Assembly: GCA_002189035.1 (NCBI GenBank)
Contig: NEEC01000331.1
Coordinates: 1-31,202 of the forward strand
Direction of reading: 5' to 3'
Source: Utricularia gibba
Lineage: Eukaryota; Streptophyta; Magnoliopsida; Lamiales; Lentibulariaceae
DNA: 31,202 nucleotides
The number at the start of each line of letters is the position of its first letter. The first letter of the stretch is position 1. Shown here in pieces: positions 1-11,900 of this stretch. The position numbers and the translations under genes were made by a program. The notes beneath the pieces were generated by a model. That model had not been told where the DNA came from. It ran no database searches and worked only from the letters and a program-made list of their open reading frames with translations.

Positions 1-60
1 AAAATTCGGTGTGCCACGAGGGAAAGGACGTGGCACCGACGCGCGCGCCGCTTTGACAAC
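1..60. repeat. Shortened monomer at the left window edge
   Basis: The window opens inside a unit at AAAATTCGGTGTGCCACGAG. The following GGAAAGGACGTGGCACC shows that the GGGGTTTTCA segment is missing, and GCCGCTTTGACAACC shows loss of GCACGCACG. A very similar loss (CGAGGGCAAGACGTGGCACC) occurs beside the A24 interruption at 16011-16030. Confidence 0.8.
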
Positions 61-2280
61 CCGATGGCGTGCCGCATAAAGAAAAAAAAAGAAAAAGAAA
101 AAAAAAAAAAAAATGCAACACGAGGACTCCAGGGGGTTAGAAAATTCGGTGGCCACGAGGGCAAGAGGGGTTTTCACGTGGAACGCGCGCGCCGCTGCAG
201 CGCACGTTGAGATGGCGTGCCGCATAAAGAAGAAAAAAAAAAAAAAAAAAAAAAGGGATTTCCAGGGGGTTAGAAAATTCGGTGTGCAAGGGCAAGAGGG
301 GTGATGCGGCCCAGCACGTTGACAACCGATGACAAAAGAAAAAAAAAAAGGGATGCAACACGAGGACTTCCCAGGGGGTTAGAAAATTGGTGTGCCACGA
401 GGGCAAGAGGGGTTTTCACGTGGCCGACGCGCGCGCCGCTGCACGCACGTTGACAACCCGATGGCGTGCGCATAAAGAAGAAAAAGAAAAAGAAAAAAAA
501 AAAAGGGATGCAACACGAGGACTTCCAGGGGTTAGAAAATTCGGTGTGCCACGAGGGCAAGAGGGGTTTTCACGTGGCACCGACGCGCGCGCCGCTGCAC
601 GCACGTTGACAACCGATGGCGTGCCGCATAAAGAAAAAAAGAAAAAGAAAAAAAAAAAAAAAGGGATGCAACACGAGGACTTCCAGGGGGTTAGAAAATT
701 CGGTGTGCCACGAGGGCAAGAGGGGTTTTCACGTGGAGACGCGCGCGCCGCTGCACGCACGTTGACAACCCGATGGCGTGCCGCATAAAGAAGAAAAAGA
801 AAAAGAAAAAAAAAAAAGGATGCAACACGAGGACTTCCCAGGGGGTTAGAAATTCGGTGTGCCACGAGGGCAAGAGGGGTTTTCACGTGCACCGACGCGC
901 GCGCCGCTGCACGCACGTTGACAACCCGATGGCGTGCGCATAAAGAAAAAAAAGAAAAAAAAAAAAAAAAAAAGGGATGCAACACGAGGACTTCCCAGGG
1001 GTTAGAAAATTCGGTGTGCCACGAGGCAAGAGGGGTTTTCACGTGGACGCGCGCGCCGCTGCACGCACCGATGGCGTGCCGCATAAAGAAGAAAAAGAAA
1101 AAGAAAAAAAAAAAAAGGGATGCAACACGAGGACTTCCCAGGGGGTTAGAAAATTCGGTGTGCCACGAGGGCAAGAGGGGTTTTCACGTGGCACCGACGC
1201 GCGCGCCGCTGCACGCACGTTGACAACCCGATGGCGTGCCGCATAAAGAAGAAAAAGAAAAAGAAAAAAAAAAAAAAAAAGGGATGCAACACGAGGACTT
1301 CCAGGGGGTTAGAAAATTCGGTGTGCCACGAGGGCAAGAGGGGTTTTCACGTGGCACCGACGCGCGCGCCGCTGCACGCACGTTGACAACGATGGCGTGC
1401 CGCATAAAGAAGAAAAAGAAAAAGAAAAAAAAAAAAAAGGGATGCAACACGAGGACTTCCCAGGGGGTTAGAAAATTCGGTGTGCCACGAGGGCAAGAGG
1501 GGTTTTCACGTGGCACCGACGCGCGGCCGCTGCACGCACGTTGACAACCGATGGCGTGCCGCATAAAGAAAAAAAGAAAAAGAAAAAAAAAAAAAGGGAT
1601 GCAACACGAGGACTTCCCAGGGGGTTAGAAAATTCGGTGTGCCACGAGGGCAAGAGGGGTTTTCACGTGGCACCGACGCGCGCGCCGCTGCACGCACGTT
1701 GACAACCCGATGGCGTGCCGCATAAAGAAGAAAAAGAAAAAAAAAAAAAAAAAAGGGATGCAACACGAGGACTTCCCAGGGGGTTAGAAAATTCGGTGTG
1801 CCACGAGGGCAAGAGGGGTTTTCACGTGGCACGACGCGCGCCGCTGCACGCACGTTGACAACCCGATGGCGTGCGCATAAAGAAGAAAAGAAAAAAAAAA
1901 AAAAAAAGGGATGCAACACGAGGACTTCCCAGGGGGTTAGAAAATTCGGTGTGCCACGAGGGCAAGAGGGGTTTTCACGTGGCACCGACGCGCGCGCCGC
2001 TGCACGCACGTTGACAACCCGATGGCGTGCCGCATAAAGAAAAAAGAAAAAGAAAAAAAAAAAAAAGGGATGCAACACGAGGACTTCCCAGGGGGTTAGA
2101 AAATTCGGTGTGCCACGAGGCAAGAGGGGTTTTCACGTGGCACCGACGCGCGCGCCGCTGCACGCACGTTGACAACCCGATGGCGTGCCGCATAAAGAAA
2201 AAAAGAAAAAGAAAAAAAAAAAAAAGGGGATGCAACACGAGGACTTCCCAGGGGGTTAGAAAATTCGGTGTGCCACGAGG

Positions 2281-2343
2281 GCAAGAGGGGTTTTCACGTG
2301 GCGACGACGCACGTTGGATGGCGTGCCGCATGCAACACGAGGA
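2281..2343. repeat. Monomer lacking the entire purine tract
   Basis: GTGCCGCATGCAACACGAGG (about 2324-2343) joins the CCGCAT end of one unit directly to ATGCAACACG of the next, removing the whole A-rich tract and GGG. The junction carries AT on both sides (CCGC-AT-AAAG and GGG-AT-GCAAC), consistent with a microhomology deletion. The same unit has also lost the CG core (GGCGACGACGCACGTTGGATGG). It shows that the tract is dispensable for persistence of a unit in the array. Confidence 0.8.
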
Positions 2344-5300
2344 CTTCCAGGGGGTTAGAAAATTCGTGTGCCACGAGGGCAAGAGGGGTTTTCACGTGTG
2401 CACGCACGTTGACAACCCGATGGCGTGCCGCATAAAGAAGAAAAAGAAAAAAAAAAAAAAAAAAAAGGGATGCAACACGAGGACTTCCCAGGGGGTTAGA
2501 AAATTCGGTGTGCCACGAGGGCAAGAGGGGTTTTCACGTGGCACCGACGACGCGCGCGCCGCTGCACGCACGTTGACAACGATGGCGTGCCGCATAAAGA
2601 AGAAAAAGAAAAAGAAAAAAAAAAAAAAGGGATGCAACACGAGGACTTCCAGGGGGTTAGAAAATTCGGTGTGCCACGAGGGCAAGAGGGGTTTTCACGT
2701 GGCACCGACGCGCGCGCCGCTGCACGCACGTTGACAACCCGATGGCCCGCATAAAGAAAAAAAAAGAAAAAGAAAAAAAAAAAAAGGGATGCAACACGAG
2801 GACTTCCCAGGGGGTTAGAAAATTCGGTGTGCCACGAGGGCAGAGGGGTTTTCACGTGGCACCGACGCGCGCGCCGCTGCACGCACGTTGACAACCGATG
2901 GTGCCGCATAAAGAAGAAAAAGAAAAAGAAAAAAAAAAAGGGATGCAACACGAGGACTTCCCAGGGGGTTAGAAAATTCGGTGTGCACGAGGGCAAGAGG
3001 GGTTTTCACGTGGCATGCACGCACGTTGACAACCCGATGGCGTGCCGCAAAAGAAGAAAAAGAAAAAAAAAAAAAAAAGGGATGCAACACGAGACTTCCA
3101 GGGGGTTAGAAATTCGGTGTGCCACGAGGGCAAGAGGGGTTTCACGTGGCACTGCGCGCCGCTGCACGCACGTTGACAACCGATGGCGTGCCGCATAAAG
3201 AAGAAAAAGAAAAAGAAAAAAAAAAAAAAGGGATGCAACACGAGGACTTCCAGGGGGTTAGAAAATTCGGTGTGCCACGAGGGCAAGAGGGGTTTTACGT
3301 GGCCGACGCGCGCGCCGCTGCACGCACGTTGACAACCGATGGCGTGCCGCATAAGAAGAAAAAGAAAAAGAAAAAAAAAAAAAAGGGATGCAACACGAGG
3401 ACTTCCAGGGGTTAGAAAATTCGGTGTGCCACGAGGGCAAGAGGGTTTTCACGTGGCACCGACGCGCGCGCGCTGCACGCACGTTGACAACCCGATGGCG
3501 TGCCGCATAAAGAAAAAAGAAAAAGAAAAAAAAAAAAAAAAGGGATGCACACGAGGACTTCCAGGGGGTTAGAAAATTCGGTGTGCCACGAGGGCAAGAG
3601 GGGTTTTCACGCCGCGCGCGCGCGCTGCACGCACGTTGACAACCCGATGGCGTGCCGCATAAAGAAGAAAAAGAAAAAGAAAAAAAAAAAGGGATGCAAC
3701 ACGAGGACTTCCCAGGGGGTTAGAAAATTCGGTGTGCCACGAGGGCAAGAGGGGTTTTCACGTGGCACCGACGCGCGCGCCGCTGCACGCACGTTGACAA
3801 CCCGATGGCGTGCCGCATAAAGAAAAAAAAGAAAAAGAAAAAAAAAAAAAAGGGATGCAACACGAGGACTTCCCAGGGGGTTAGAAAATTCGGTGTGCCA
3901 CGAGGGCAAGAGGGGTTTTCACGTGGCACCGACGCGCGCGCCGCTGCACGCACGTTGACAACCCGATGGCGTGCCGCATAAAGAAGAAAAAGAAAAAGAA
4001 AAAAAAAAAAAAGGGATGCAACACGAGGACTAGGGGGTTAGAAAATTCGGTGTGCACGAGGGCAAGAGGGGTTTTCACGTGGCCGACGCGCGCGCCGCTG
4101 CACGCACGTTGACAACCCGATGGCGTGCCGCAAAAAAAAAAAGAAAAAGAAAAAAAAAAAAAAAGGGATGCAACACGAGGACTTCCCAGGGGGTTAGAAA
4201 TTCGGTGTGCCACGAGGGCAAGAGGGTTTTCACGTGGCAGCGCGCGCGCCGCTGCACACGTTGACAACCGATGGCGTGCCGCATAAAGAAGAAAAAGAAA
4301 AAAAAAAAAAAAAAAAAGGGATGCAACACGAGGACTTCCCAGGGGGTTAGAAAATTCGGTGTGCCAGAGGCAAGAGGGGTTTTCACGTGGCACCGACGCG
4401 CGCGCCGCTGCACGCACGTTGACAACCCGATGGCGTGCCGCATAAAGAAGAAAAAGAAAAAGAAAAAAAAAAAAAAGGGATGCAACACGAGGACTTCCCA
4501 GGGGGTTAGAAAATTCGGTGTGCCACGAGGGCAAGAGGGTTTTTCACGTGGCACCGACGCGACGCACGTTGACAACCCGTTGGATGCAAAAAAAAAGAAA
4601 AAGAAAAAGAAAAAAAAAAAAGGGATGCAACACGAGGACTTCCCAGGGGGTTAGAAAATTCGGTGTGCCACGAGGGCAAGAGGGGTTTTCACGTGGCCGA
4701 CGCGCGCGCCGCTGCACGCACGTTGACAACCCGATGGCGTGCCGCATAAAGAAGAAAAGAAAAAGAAAAAAAAAAAAAAAAGGGATGCAACACGAGGACT
4801 TCCCAGGGGTTAGAAATTCGGTGTGCCACGAGGGCAAGAGGGTTTCACGTGGCACCGACGCGCGCGCCGCTGCACACGTTGACAACCCGATGGCGTGCCG
4901 CATAAAGAAAAAAAGAAAAAGAAAAAAAAAAAAAAAGGGATGCAACACGAGGACTTCCAGGGGGTTAGAAAATTCGGTGTGCCACGAGGGCAAGAGGGGT
5001 TTTCACGTGGCACCGACGGCGCGCCGCTGCACGCGCACGTTGACAACCCGATGGCGTGCCGCATAAAGAAGAAAAAGAAAAAGAAAAAAAAAAAAAGGGA
5101 TGCAACACGAGGACTTCCCAGGGGGTTAGAAAATTCGGTGTGCCACGAGGGCAAGAGGGGTTTTCACGTGGCACCGACGCGCGCGCCGCTGCACGCACGT
5201 TGAAACCGATGGCGTGCCGCAAAAGAAAAAAAGAAAAAGAAAAAAAAAAAAAGGGATGCAACACGAGGACTTCCCAGGGGGTTAGAAAATTCGGTGTGCC

Positions 5301-8300
5301 ACGAGGGCAAGAGGGGTTTTCACGTGGCACCGACGCGCGCCGCTGCACGCACGTTGACAACCCGATGGCGTGCCGCATAAAGAAGAAAAAGAAAAAGAAA
5401 AAAAAAAAAAAAGGGATGCAACACGAGGACTTCCCAGGGGTTAGAAATTCGGTGTGCCACGAGGGCAAGAGGGGTTTTCACGTGCGACGCGCGCCGCCGC
5501 TGCACGCACGTTGACAACCCGATGGCGTGCCGCATAAAGAAGAAAAAGAAAAGAAAAAAAAAAAAAAAGGGATGCAACACGAGGACTTCCAGGGGGTTAG
5601 AAAATTCGGTGTGCCAGAGGGCAAGAGGGGTTTTCACGTGGCACCGACGCGCGCGCCGCTGCACGCACGTTGACAACCCGATGGCGTGCCGCATAAAGAA
5701 GAAAAAGAAAAGAAAAAAAAAAAAAAGGGGATGCAACACGAGGACTTCCCAGGGGGTTAGAAAATTCGGTGTGCCACGAGGGCATTTTCACGTGGACGCG
5801 CGCGCCGCTGGCACGTTGACAACCCGATGGATAAAGAAAAAAAAAGAAAAAGAAAAAAAAAAAAAGGGATGCAACACGAGGACTTCCCAGGGGGTTAGAA
5901 AATTCGGTGTGCCACGAGGGCAAGAGGGGTTTTCACGTGGCACCGACGCGCGCGCCGCTGCACGCACGTTGACACCCGATGGCGTGCCGCATAAAGAAGA
6001 AAAAGAAAAAGAAAAAAAAAAAAAGGGATGCAACACGAGGACTTCCCAGGGGGTTAGAAAATTCGGTGTGCCACGAGGGCAAGAGGGTTTTCACGTGGCA
6101 CCGACGCGCGCGCCGCTGCACGCACGTTGACAACCGATGGCGTGCCGCATAAAGAAAAAAAAAAAAAGAAAAAAAAAAAAAAAGGGATGCAACACGAGGA
6201 CTTCCCAGGGGGTTAGAAAATTCGGTGCCACGAGGGCAAGAGGGGTTTTCACGTGGCACGCGCGCGCCCGCTGCACGCACGTTGACAACCCGATGGCGTG
6301 CCGCATAAAGAAAAAAAAGAAAAAGAAAAAAAAAAAAGGGATGCAACACGAGGACTTCCCAGGGGGTTAGAAAATTCGGTGTGCCGAGGGCAAGAGGGTT
6401 TTCACGTGGCACCGACGCGCGCGCCGCTGCACGCACGTTGACAACCGATGGCGTGCCGCATAAAGAAGAAAAAGAAAAAAAAAAAAAAGGGATGCAACAC
6501 GGACTTCCCAGGGGGTTAGAAAATTCGGTGTGCCACGAGGGCAAGAGGGGTTTTCACGTGGCACCGACGCGCGCGCCGCTGCACGCACGTTGACAACCCG
6601 ATGGCGTGCCGCATAAAGAAGAAAAAGAAAAAGAAAAAAAAAAAAAAAAAGGGATGCAACACGAGGACTTCCCAGGGGTTAGAAAATTCGGTGTGCCACG
6701 AGGGCAAGAGGGGTTTTCACGTGGCACCGACGCGCGCGCCGCTGCACGCACGTTGACAACCCGATGGCGTGCCGCATAAAGAAAAAAAAAAGAAAAAGAA
6801 AAAAAAAAAAAGGGATGCAACACGAGGACTTCCCAGGGGGTTAGAAAATTCGGTGTGCCACGAGGGCAAGAGGGGTTTTCACGTGGCAGACGCGCGCGCC
6901 GCTGCACGCACGTTGACAACCGATGGCGTGCCGCATAAAGAAGAAAAAGAAAAAGAAAAAAAAAAAAAAGGGATGCAACACGAGGACTTCCCAGGGGTTA
7001 GAAAATTCGGTGTGCCACGAGGGCAAGAGGGGTTTTCACGTGGCACCGACGCGCGGCCGCTGCACGCACGTTGACAACGATGGCGTGCCGCATAAAGAAG
7101 AAAAAAAAGAAAAAAAAAAAAAGGATGCAGGGGTTAGAAAATTCGGTGTGCACGAGGGCAAGAGGGTTTTCACGTGGGAATTGACAACCCGATGGCGTGC
7201 CGCATAAAGAAGAAAAAGAAAAAAAAAAAAGGGATGCAACACGAGGACTTCCCAGGGGGTTAGAAAATTCGGTGTGCCACGAGGGCAAGAGGGGTTTTCA
7301 CGTGGAACCGACGCGCGCGCGCCGCTGCACGCACGTTGACACCGATGGCGTGCCGCATAAAGAAGAAAAAGAAAAAGAAAAAAAAAAAAGGGATGCAACA
7401 CGAGGACTTCCCAGGGGTTAGAAAATTCGGTGTGCCACGAGGGCAAGAGGGGTTTCACGTGGCACCGACGCGCGCCGCGCGCTGCACGCACGTTGACAAC
7501 CCGATGGCGTGCCGCATAAAGAAAAAAAAGAAAAGAAAAAAAAAAAAAAGGGATGCAACACGAGGACTTCCCAGGGGGTTAGAAAATTCGGTGTGCCACG
7601 AGGGCAAGAGGGGTTTTCACGTGGCCGACGCGCGCCGCTGCACGCACGTTGACAACCCGATGGCGTGCCGCATAAAAAGAAAAAGAAAAAGAAAAAAAAA
7701 GGGATGCAACACGAGGACTTCCCAGGGGTTTAGAAAATTCGGTGTGCCACGAGGGCAAGAGGGGTTTTCACGTGGCACCGACGCGCGCGCCGCTGCACGC
7801 ACGTTGACAACCCGATGGCGTGCCGCATAAAGAAGAAAAAGAAAAAAAAAAAAAAAAAAAAAAGGGATGCAACACGAGGACTTCCCAGGGGGTTAGAAAA
7901 TTCGGTGTGCCACGAGGGCAAGAGGGGTTTTCACGTGGCACCGACGCGCGCGCCGCTGCACGCACGTTGACAACCCGATGGCGTGCCGCATAAAGAAGAA
8001 AAAAAAAAGAAAAAAAAAAAAGGGATGCAACACGAGGACTTCCCAGGGGGTTAGAAATTCGGTGTGCCACGAGGGCAAGAGGGGTTTTCACGTGGCACCG
8101 ACGCGCGCGCCGCTGCACGCACGTTGACAACCGATGGCGTGCCGCATAAAGAAGAAAAAGAAAAAGAAAAAAAAAAAAAAGGGATGCAACACGAGGACTT
8201 CCCAGGGGTTAGAAAATTCGGTGTGCCACGAGGCAAGAGGGGTTTTCACGTGGCACCGACGCGCGCGCCGCTGCACGTGACAACCCGATGGCGTGCCGCA

Positions 8301-8520
8301 TAAAGAAGAAAAAGAAAAAGAAAAAAAAAAAAAGGGATGCAACACGAGGACTTCCCAGGGGTTAGAAAATTCGGTGTGCCACGAGGGCAAGAGGGGTTTT
8401 CACGTGGCACGACATGCGACAACAACCCGATGGCGTGCCGCATAAAGAAAAAAAGAAAAAAGAAAAAAAAAAAAAAAGGGATGCAACACGAGGACTTCCC
8501 AGGGGGTTAGAAAATTCGGT

Positions 8521-8555
8521 GTGCCACGAGGGCAAGAGGGGTTTTCACGTGGCAC
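8521..8555. repeat. 8-bp inverted repeat in every intact monomer
   Basis: GTGCCACG (8521-8528) and CGTGGCAC (8548-8555) are exact reverse complements separated by 19 bases (8529-8547). The same arms sit at unit positions 44-51 and 71-78 in every intact monomer, so the array could form a hairpin or cruciform about every 160 bp, in DNA or in a transcript of either strand. Many short monomers lose one arm through a single-base deletion (GTGCACGAG for GTGCCACGAG), so the pairing is not strictly kept. Function is unknown. Confidence 0.8.
8546..8551. promoter_or_regulatory. CACGTG palindrome, one per monomer
   Basis: CACGTG lies in TTTTCACGTGG at unit position 69-74 in nearly all copies; this is the reference instance. 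CACGTG is the E-box/G-box core known to bind bHLH and plant-type bZIP proteins, including the yeast centromere and promoter factor Cbf1. If such a protein exists here, the array would present close to 200 regularly spaced sites. Binding is inference only. The palindrome overlaps the right arm of the 8-bp inverted repeat, so conservation may reflect either property or simply homogenisation. Confidence 0.4.
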
Positions 8556-8557
8556 CG

Positions 8558-8567
8558 ACGCGCGCGC
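8558..8567. other. Alternating CG core of the monomer
   Basis: ACGCGCGCGC is ten bases of strict purine-pyrimidine alternation, followed by CGCTGCACGCACGTTG. Such tracts can adopt Z-DNA under negative supercoiling and are CpG-methylation targets where CpG methylation exists. This is also the part of the unit most often removed by larger deletions (for example near 2303, 2398, 3013, 10326, 24208 and 30283). Confidence 0.55.
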
Positions 8568-8605
8568 CGCTGCACGCACGTTGACAACCCGATGGCGTGC
8601 CGCAT

Positions 8606-8642
8606 AAAGAAGAAAAAGAAAAAGAAAAAAAAAAAAAAGGGA
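8606..8642. other. Homopurine A-rich tract ending each monomer
   Basis: From AAAGAAGAAAAAG through the terminal A run to the GGGA of the next unit, the plus strand is purine-only for 37 bases in this copy. Tract length and the number of interrupting G residues vary between copies (A5G steps of 6 bases), as expected for slippage. Long poly(dA:dT) disfavours nucleosomes, so with a ~160 bp period the tracts could act as linker or phasing elements. On the minus strand the tract reads as a T run, which resembles a polypyrimidine tract or a Pol III terminator, but nothing here shows transcription. Confidence 0.75.
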
Positions 8643-8829
8643 TGCAACACGAGGACTTCCCAGGGGGTTAGAAAATTCGGTGTGCCACGAGGGCAAGAGG
8701 GGGTTTTCACGTGGCACCGACGCGCGCGCCGCTGCACGCACGTTGACAACCCGATGGCGTGCCGCATAAAGAAGAAAAAGAAAAAGAAAAAAAAAAAAAA
8801 GGGATGCAACACGAGGACTTCCCAGGGGG

Positions 8830-8950
8830 TTAGAAATTCGGTGCCACGAGGCAAGAGGGGTTTTCACGTGTTTGGGTGCCGCATAAAGAAAAAAAGAAAA
8901 GAAAAAAAAAAAAGGGATGCGGACTTCCAGCGGTGTGCCACGAGGGCAAG
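8830..8950. repeat. Two adjacent rearranged monomers
   Basis: After CACGTG (8865-8870) comes TTTGGG and then TGCCGCATAAAG, so the CG core through CCCGATGGCG is missing. The next unit reads GGGATGC-GGACTTCCAG-CGGTGTGCC (8914-8940), lacking AACACGA and GGGGTTAGAAAATT. Two neighbouring compound deletions suggest a local rearrangement or an assembly join. Confidence 0.7.
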
Positions 8951-11900
8951 GGGTTTCACGTGGAACCGACGCGCGCGCCGCTGCACGCACGTTGACAACC
9001 CGATGGCGTGCCGCATAAAGAAGAAAAAGAAAAGAAAAAAAAAAAAAAGGGATGCAACACGAGGACTTCCCAGGGTTAGAAAATTCGGTGTGCCACGAGG
9101 GCAAGAGGGGTTTTCACGTGGCCGACGCGCGCGCCGCTGCACGCACGTTGACAACCGATGGCGTGCCGCATAAAGAAGAAAAAGAAAAAGAAAAAAAAAA
9201 AAGGGATGCAACACGAGGACTTCCCAGGGGTTAGAAAATTCGGTGTGCCACGAGGGCAAGAGGGGTTTTCACGTGGCACCGACGCGCGCGCCGCTGCACA
9301 CGCACGTTGACAACCCGATGGCGTGCCGCATAAGAAGAAAAAAAAAAAGAAAAAAAAAAAAAGGGATGCAACACGAGGACTTCCCAGGGGTTAGAAAATT
9401 CGGTGCCACGAGGGCAAGAGGGGTTTTCACGTGGCGACGCGCGCGCCGCTGCACGCACGTTGACAACCCGATGGCGTGCGCATAAAGAAGAAAAAGAAAA
9501 AGAAAAAAAAAAAAAAGGGATGCAACACGAGGACTTCCAGGGGTTAGAAAATTCGGTGTGCCACGAGGGCAAGAGGGGTTTTCACGTGGCACCGACGCGC
9601 GCGCGCTGCACGCACGTTGACAACCCGATGGCGTGCCGCATAAAGAAAAAAGAAAAAGAAAAAAAAAAAAAAAGGGGATGCAACACGAGGACTTCCCAGG
9701 GGGTTAGAAAATTCGGTGTGCCACGAGGGCAAGAGGGGTTTTCACGTGGCGACGCGCGCGCCGCTGCACGCACGTTGACAACCCGATGGCGTGCCGCATA
9801 AAGAAGAAAAAGAAAAGAAAAAAAAAAAAAGGGATGCAACACGCTTCCAGGGGGTTAGAAAATTCGGTGTGCCACGAGGGCAAGAGGGTTTTCACGTGTG
9901 CAAGTTGACAACCCGATGGCGTGCCATAAAGAAAAAAGAAAAAGAAAAAAAAAAAAAAAGGGATGCAACACGAGGACTTCCCAGGGGGTTAGAAAATTCG
10001 GTGTGCACGAGGGCAAGAGGGGTTTTCACGTGGGACGCGCGCGCCGCTGCACGCACGTTGACAACCGATGGCGTGCCGCATAAAGAAGAAAAAGAAAAAG
10101 AAAAAAAAAAAAAGGGATGCAACACGAGGACTTCCCAGGGGGTTAGAAAATTCGGTGTGCACGAGGGCAAGAGGGGTTTTCACGTGGACCGACGCGCGCG
10201 CCGCTGCACGCACGTTGACAACCGATGGCGTGCCGCATAAAGAAAAAAAAGAAAAAGAAAAAAAAAAAAAAAAGGGATGCAACACGAGGACTTCCCAGGG
10301 GGTTAGAAAATTCGGTGTGCCCACGTGTGTGCACGCACGTTGACAACCCGATGGCGTGCCGCATAAAGAAGAAAAAGAAAAAAAAAAAAAAAAAGGGATG
10401 CAACACGTGGACTTCCAGGGGGTTAGAAAATTCGGTGTGCCACGAGGGCAAGAGGGGTTTTCACGTGGCACCGACGCGCGCGCCGCTGCACGCACGTTGA
10501 CAACCCGATGGCGTGCCGCATAAAGAAGAAAAAGAAAAGAAAAAAAAAAAAAAGGGATGCAACACGAGGACTTCCAGGGGGTTAGAAAATTCGGTGTGCC
10601 ACGAGGGCAAGAGGGGTTTTCACGTGGACGCGCGCGCCGCTGCAGCACGTTGACAACCCGATGGCGTGCCGCATAAAGAAAAAAAAAAGAAAAAAAAAAA
10701 AAAAAGGGGATGCAACACGAGGACTTCCAGGGGGTTAGAAAATTCGGTGTGCCACGAGGGCAAGAGGGGTTTCACGTGGCACCGACGCGCGCGCCGCTGC
10801 ACGCACGTTGACAACCCGATGGCGTGCCGCATAAAGAAGAAAAAGAAAAAGAAAAAAAAAAAAAGGGATGCAACACGAGGACTTCCCAGGGGGTTAGAAA
10901 ATTCGGTGTGCCACGAGGGCAAGAGGGGTTTTCACGTGGCACCGACGCGCGCGCCGCTGCACGCACGTTGACAACCCGATGGCGTGCCGCATAAAGAAAA
11001 AAAAGAAAAAGAAAAAAAAAAAAAAGGGGATGCAACACGAGGACTTCCAGGGGTTAGAAAATTCGGTGTGCCACGAGGGCAAGAGGGGTTTTCACGTGGC
11101 ACCGACGCGCGCCGCCGCTGCACGCACGTTGACCCGATGGCGTGCCGCATAAAGAAGAAAAGAAAAAGAAAAAAAAAAAAAAGGGATGCAACACGAGGAC
11201 TTCCAGGGGGTTAGAAAATTCGGTGTGCCACGAGGGCAAGAGGGGTTTTCACGTGGCCGACGCGCGCGCCGCTGCACGCACGTTGACAACCCGATGGCGT
11301 GCCGCATAAAGAAAAAAAAGAAAAAGAAAAAAAAAAAAAAAGGGATGCAACACGAGGACTTCCCAGGGGGTTAGAAAATTCGGTGTGCCACGAGGGCAAG
11401 AGGGGTTTTCACGTGGCACCGACGCGCGCGCCGCTGCACGCACGTTGACAACCCGATGGCGTGCCGCATAAAGAAGAAAAAGAAAAAGAAAAAAAAAAGG
11501 GATGCAACACGAGGACTTCCAGGGGTTAGAAAATTCGGTGCCACGAGGGCAAGAGGGGTTTTCACGTGGCACCGACGCGCGCGCGCTGCACGCACGTTGA
11601 CAACCGATGGCGTGCAAAAAGAAGAAAAAGAAAAAGAAAAAAAAAAAGGGATGCAACACGAGGACTTCCAGGGGTTAGAAAATTCGGTGTGCCACGAGGG
11701 CAAGAGGGGTTTTCACGTGGCACCGACGCGCGCGCCGCTGCACGCACGTTGACAACCCGATGGCGTGCCGCATAAAGAAAAAGAAAAAGAAAAAAAAAAA
11801 AAAAGGGGATGCAACACGAGGACTTCCCAGGGGGTTAGAAAATTCGGTGTGCCACGAGGGCAAGAGGGGTTTTCACGTGGAACCGACGCGCGCGCCGCTG

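Larger units (their letters stand above)
8478..8638. repeat. Reference full-length monomer (161 bp)
   Basis: I chose this copy as reference because it matches the majority base at every position I compared and has no deletion. Internal order: bases 1-16 GGGATGCAACACGAGG; 17-29 ACTTCCCAGGGGG; 30-42 TTAGAAAATTCGG; 44-51 left arm of an inverted repeat; 52-70 G-rich loop ending in TTTTCA; 69-74 CACGTG; 71-78 right arm; 81-90 alternating purine-pyrimidine core; 104-117 GTTGACAACCCGAT; 118-127 GGCGTGCCGC plus A; 129-161 purine tract. CACGAGG occurs twice (10-16 and 48-54) and CACGTGG once (69-75), so the first half of the unit may itself derive from an old internal duplication. Confidence 0.93.

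Noticed and set aside
8507-8519. tRNA-type Pol III box B in TTAGAAAATTCGG
   Set aside because: Resemblance to GGTTCGANTCC is poor and no box A lies at the right distance; no tRNA cloverleaf can be drawn.
8515-8530. CENP-B box in AATTCGGTGTGCCACG or in insert 1 GTTTCGAAGCTCC
   Set aside because: The required core (TTCG, four bases, A, two bases, CGGG) is not met on either strand at these sites.
8482-8540. G-quadruplex from GGGGG, GAGGG and GAGGGG runs
   Set aside because: The G runs are too far apart: more than 20 bases separate GGGGG from GAGGG, and only two close runs remain, so a standard intramolecular quadruplex is not expected.
8541-8552. Yeast-type CDEI centromere element in TTTTCACGTGG
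   Set aside because: CDEI needs RTCACRTG; here the first base is T, and no AT-rich CDEII followed by CDEIII is present. Only the CACGTG core is noted.
8599-8612. Poly(A) signal-like CATAAAG before the A tract
   Set aside because: ATAAAG is not the canonical hexamer, and the A tract is genomic and part of every unit, so it does not indicate transcript ends.
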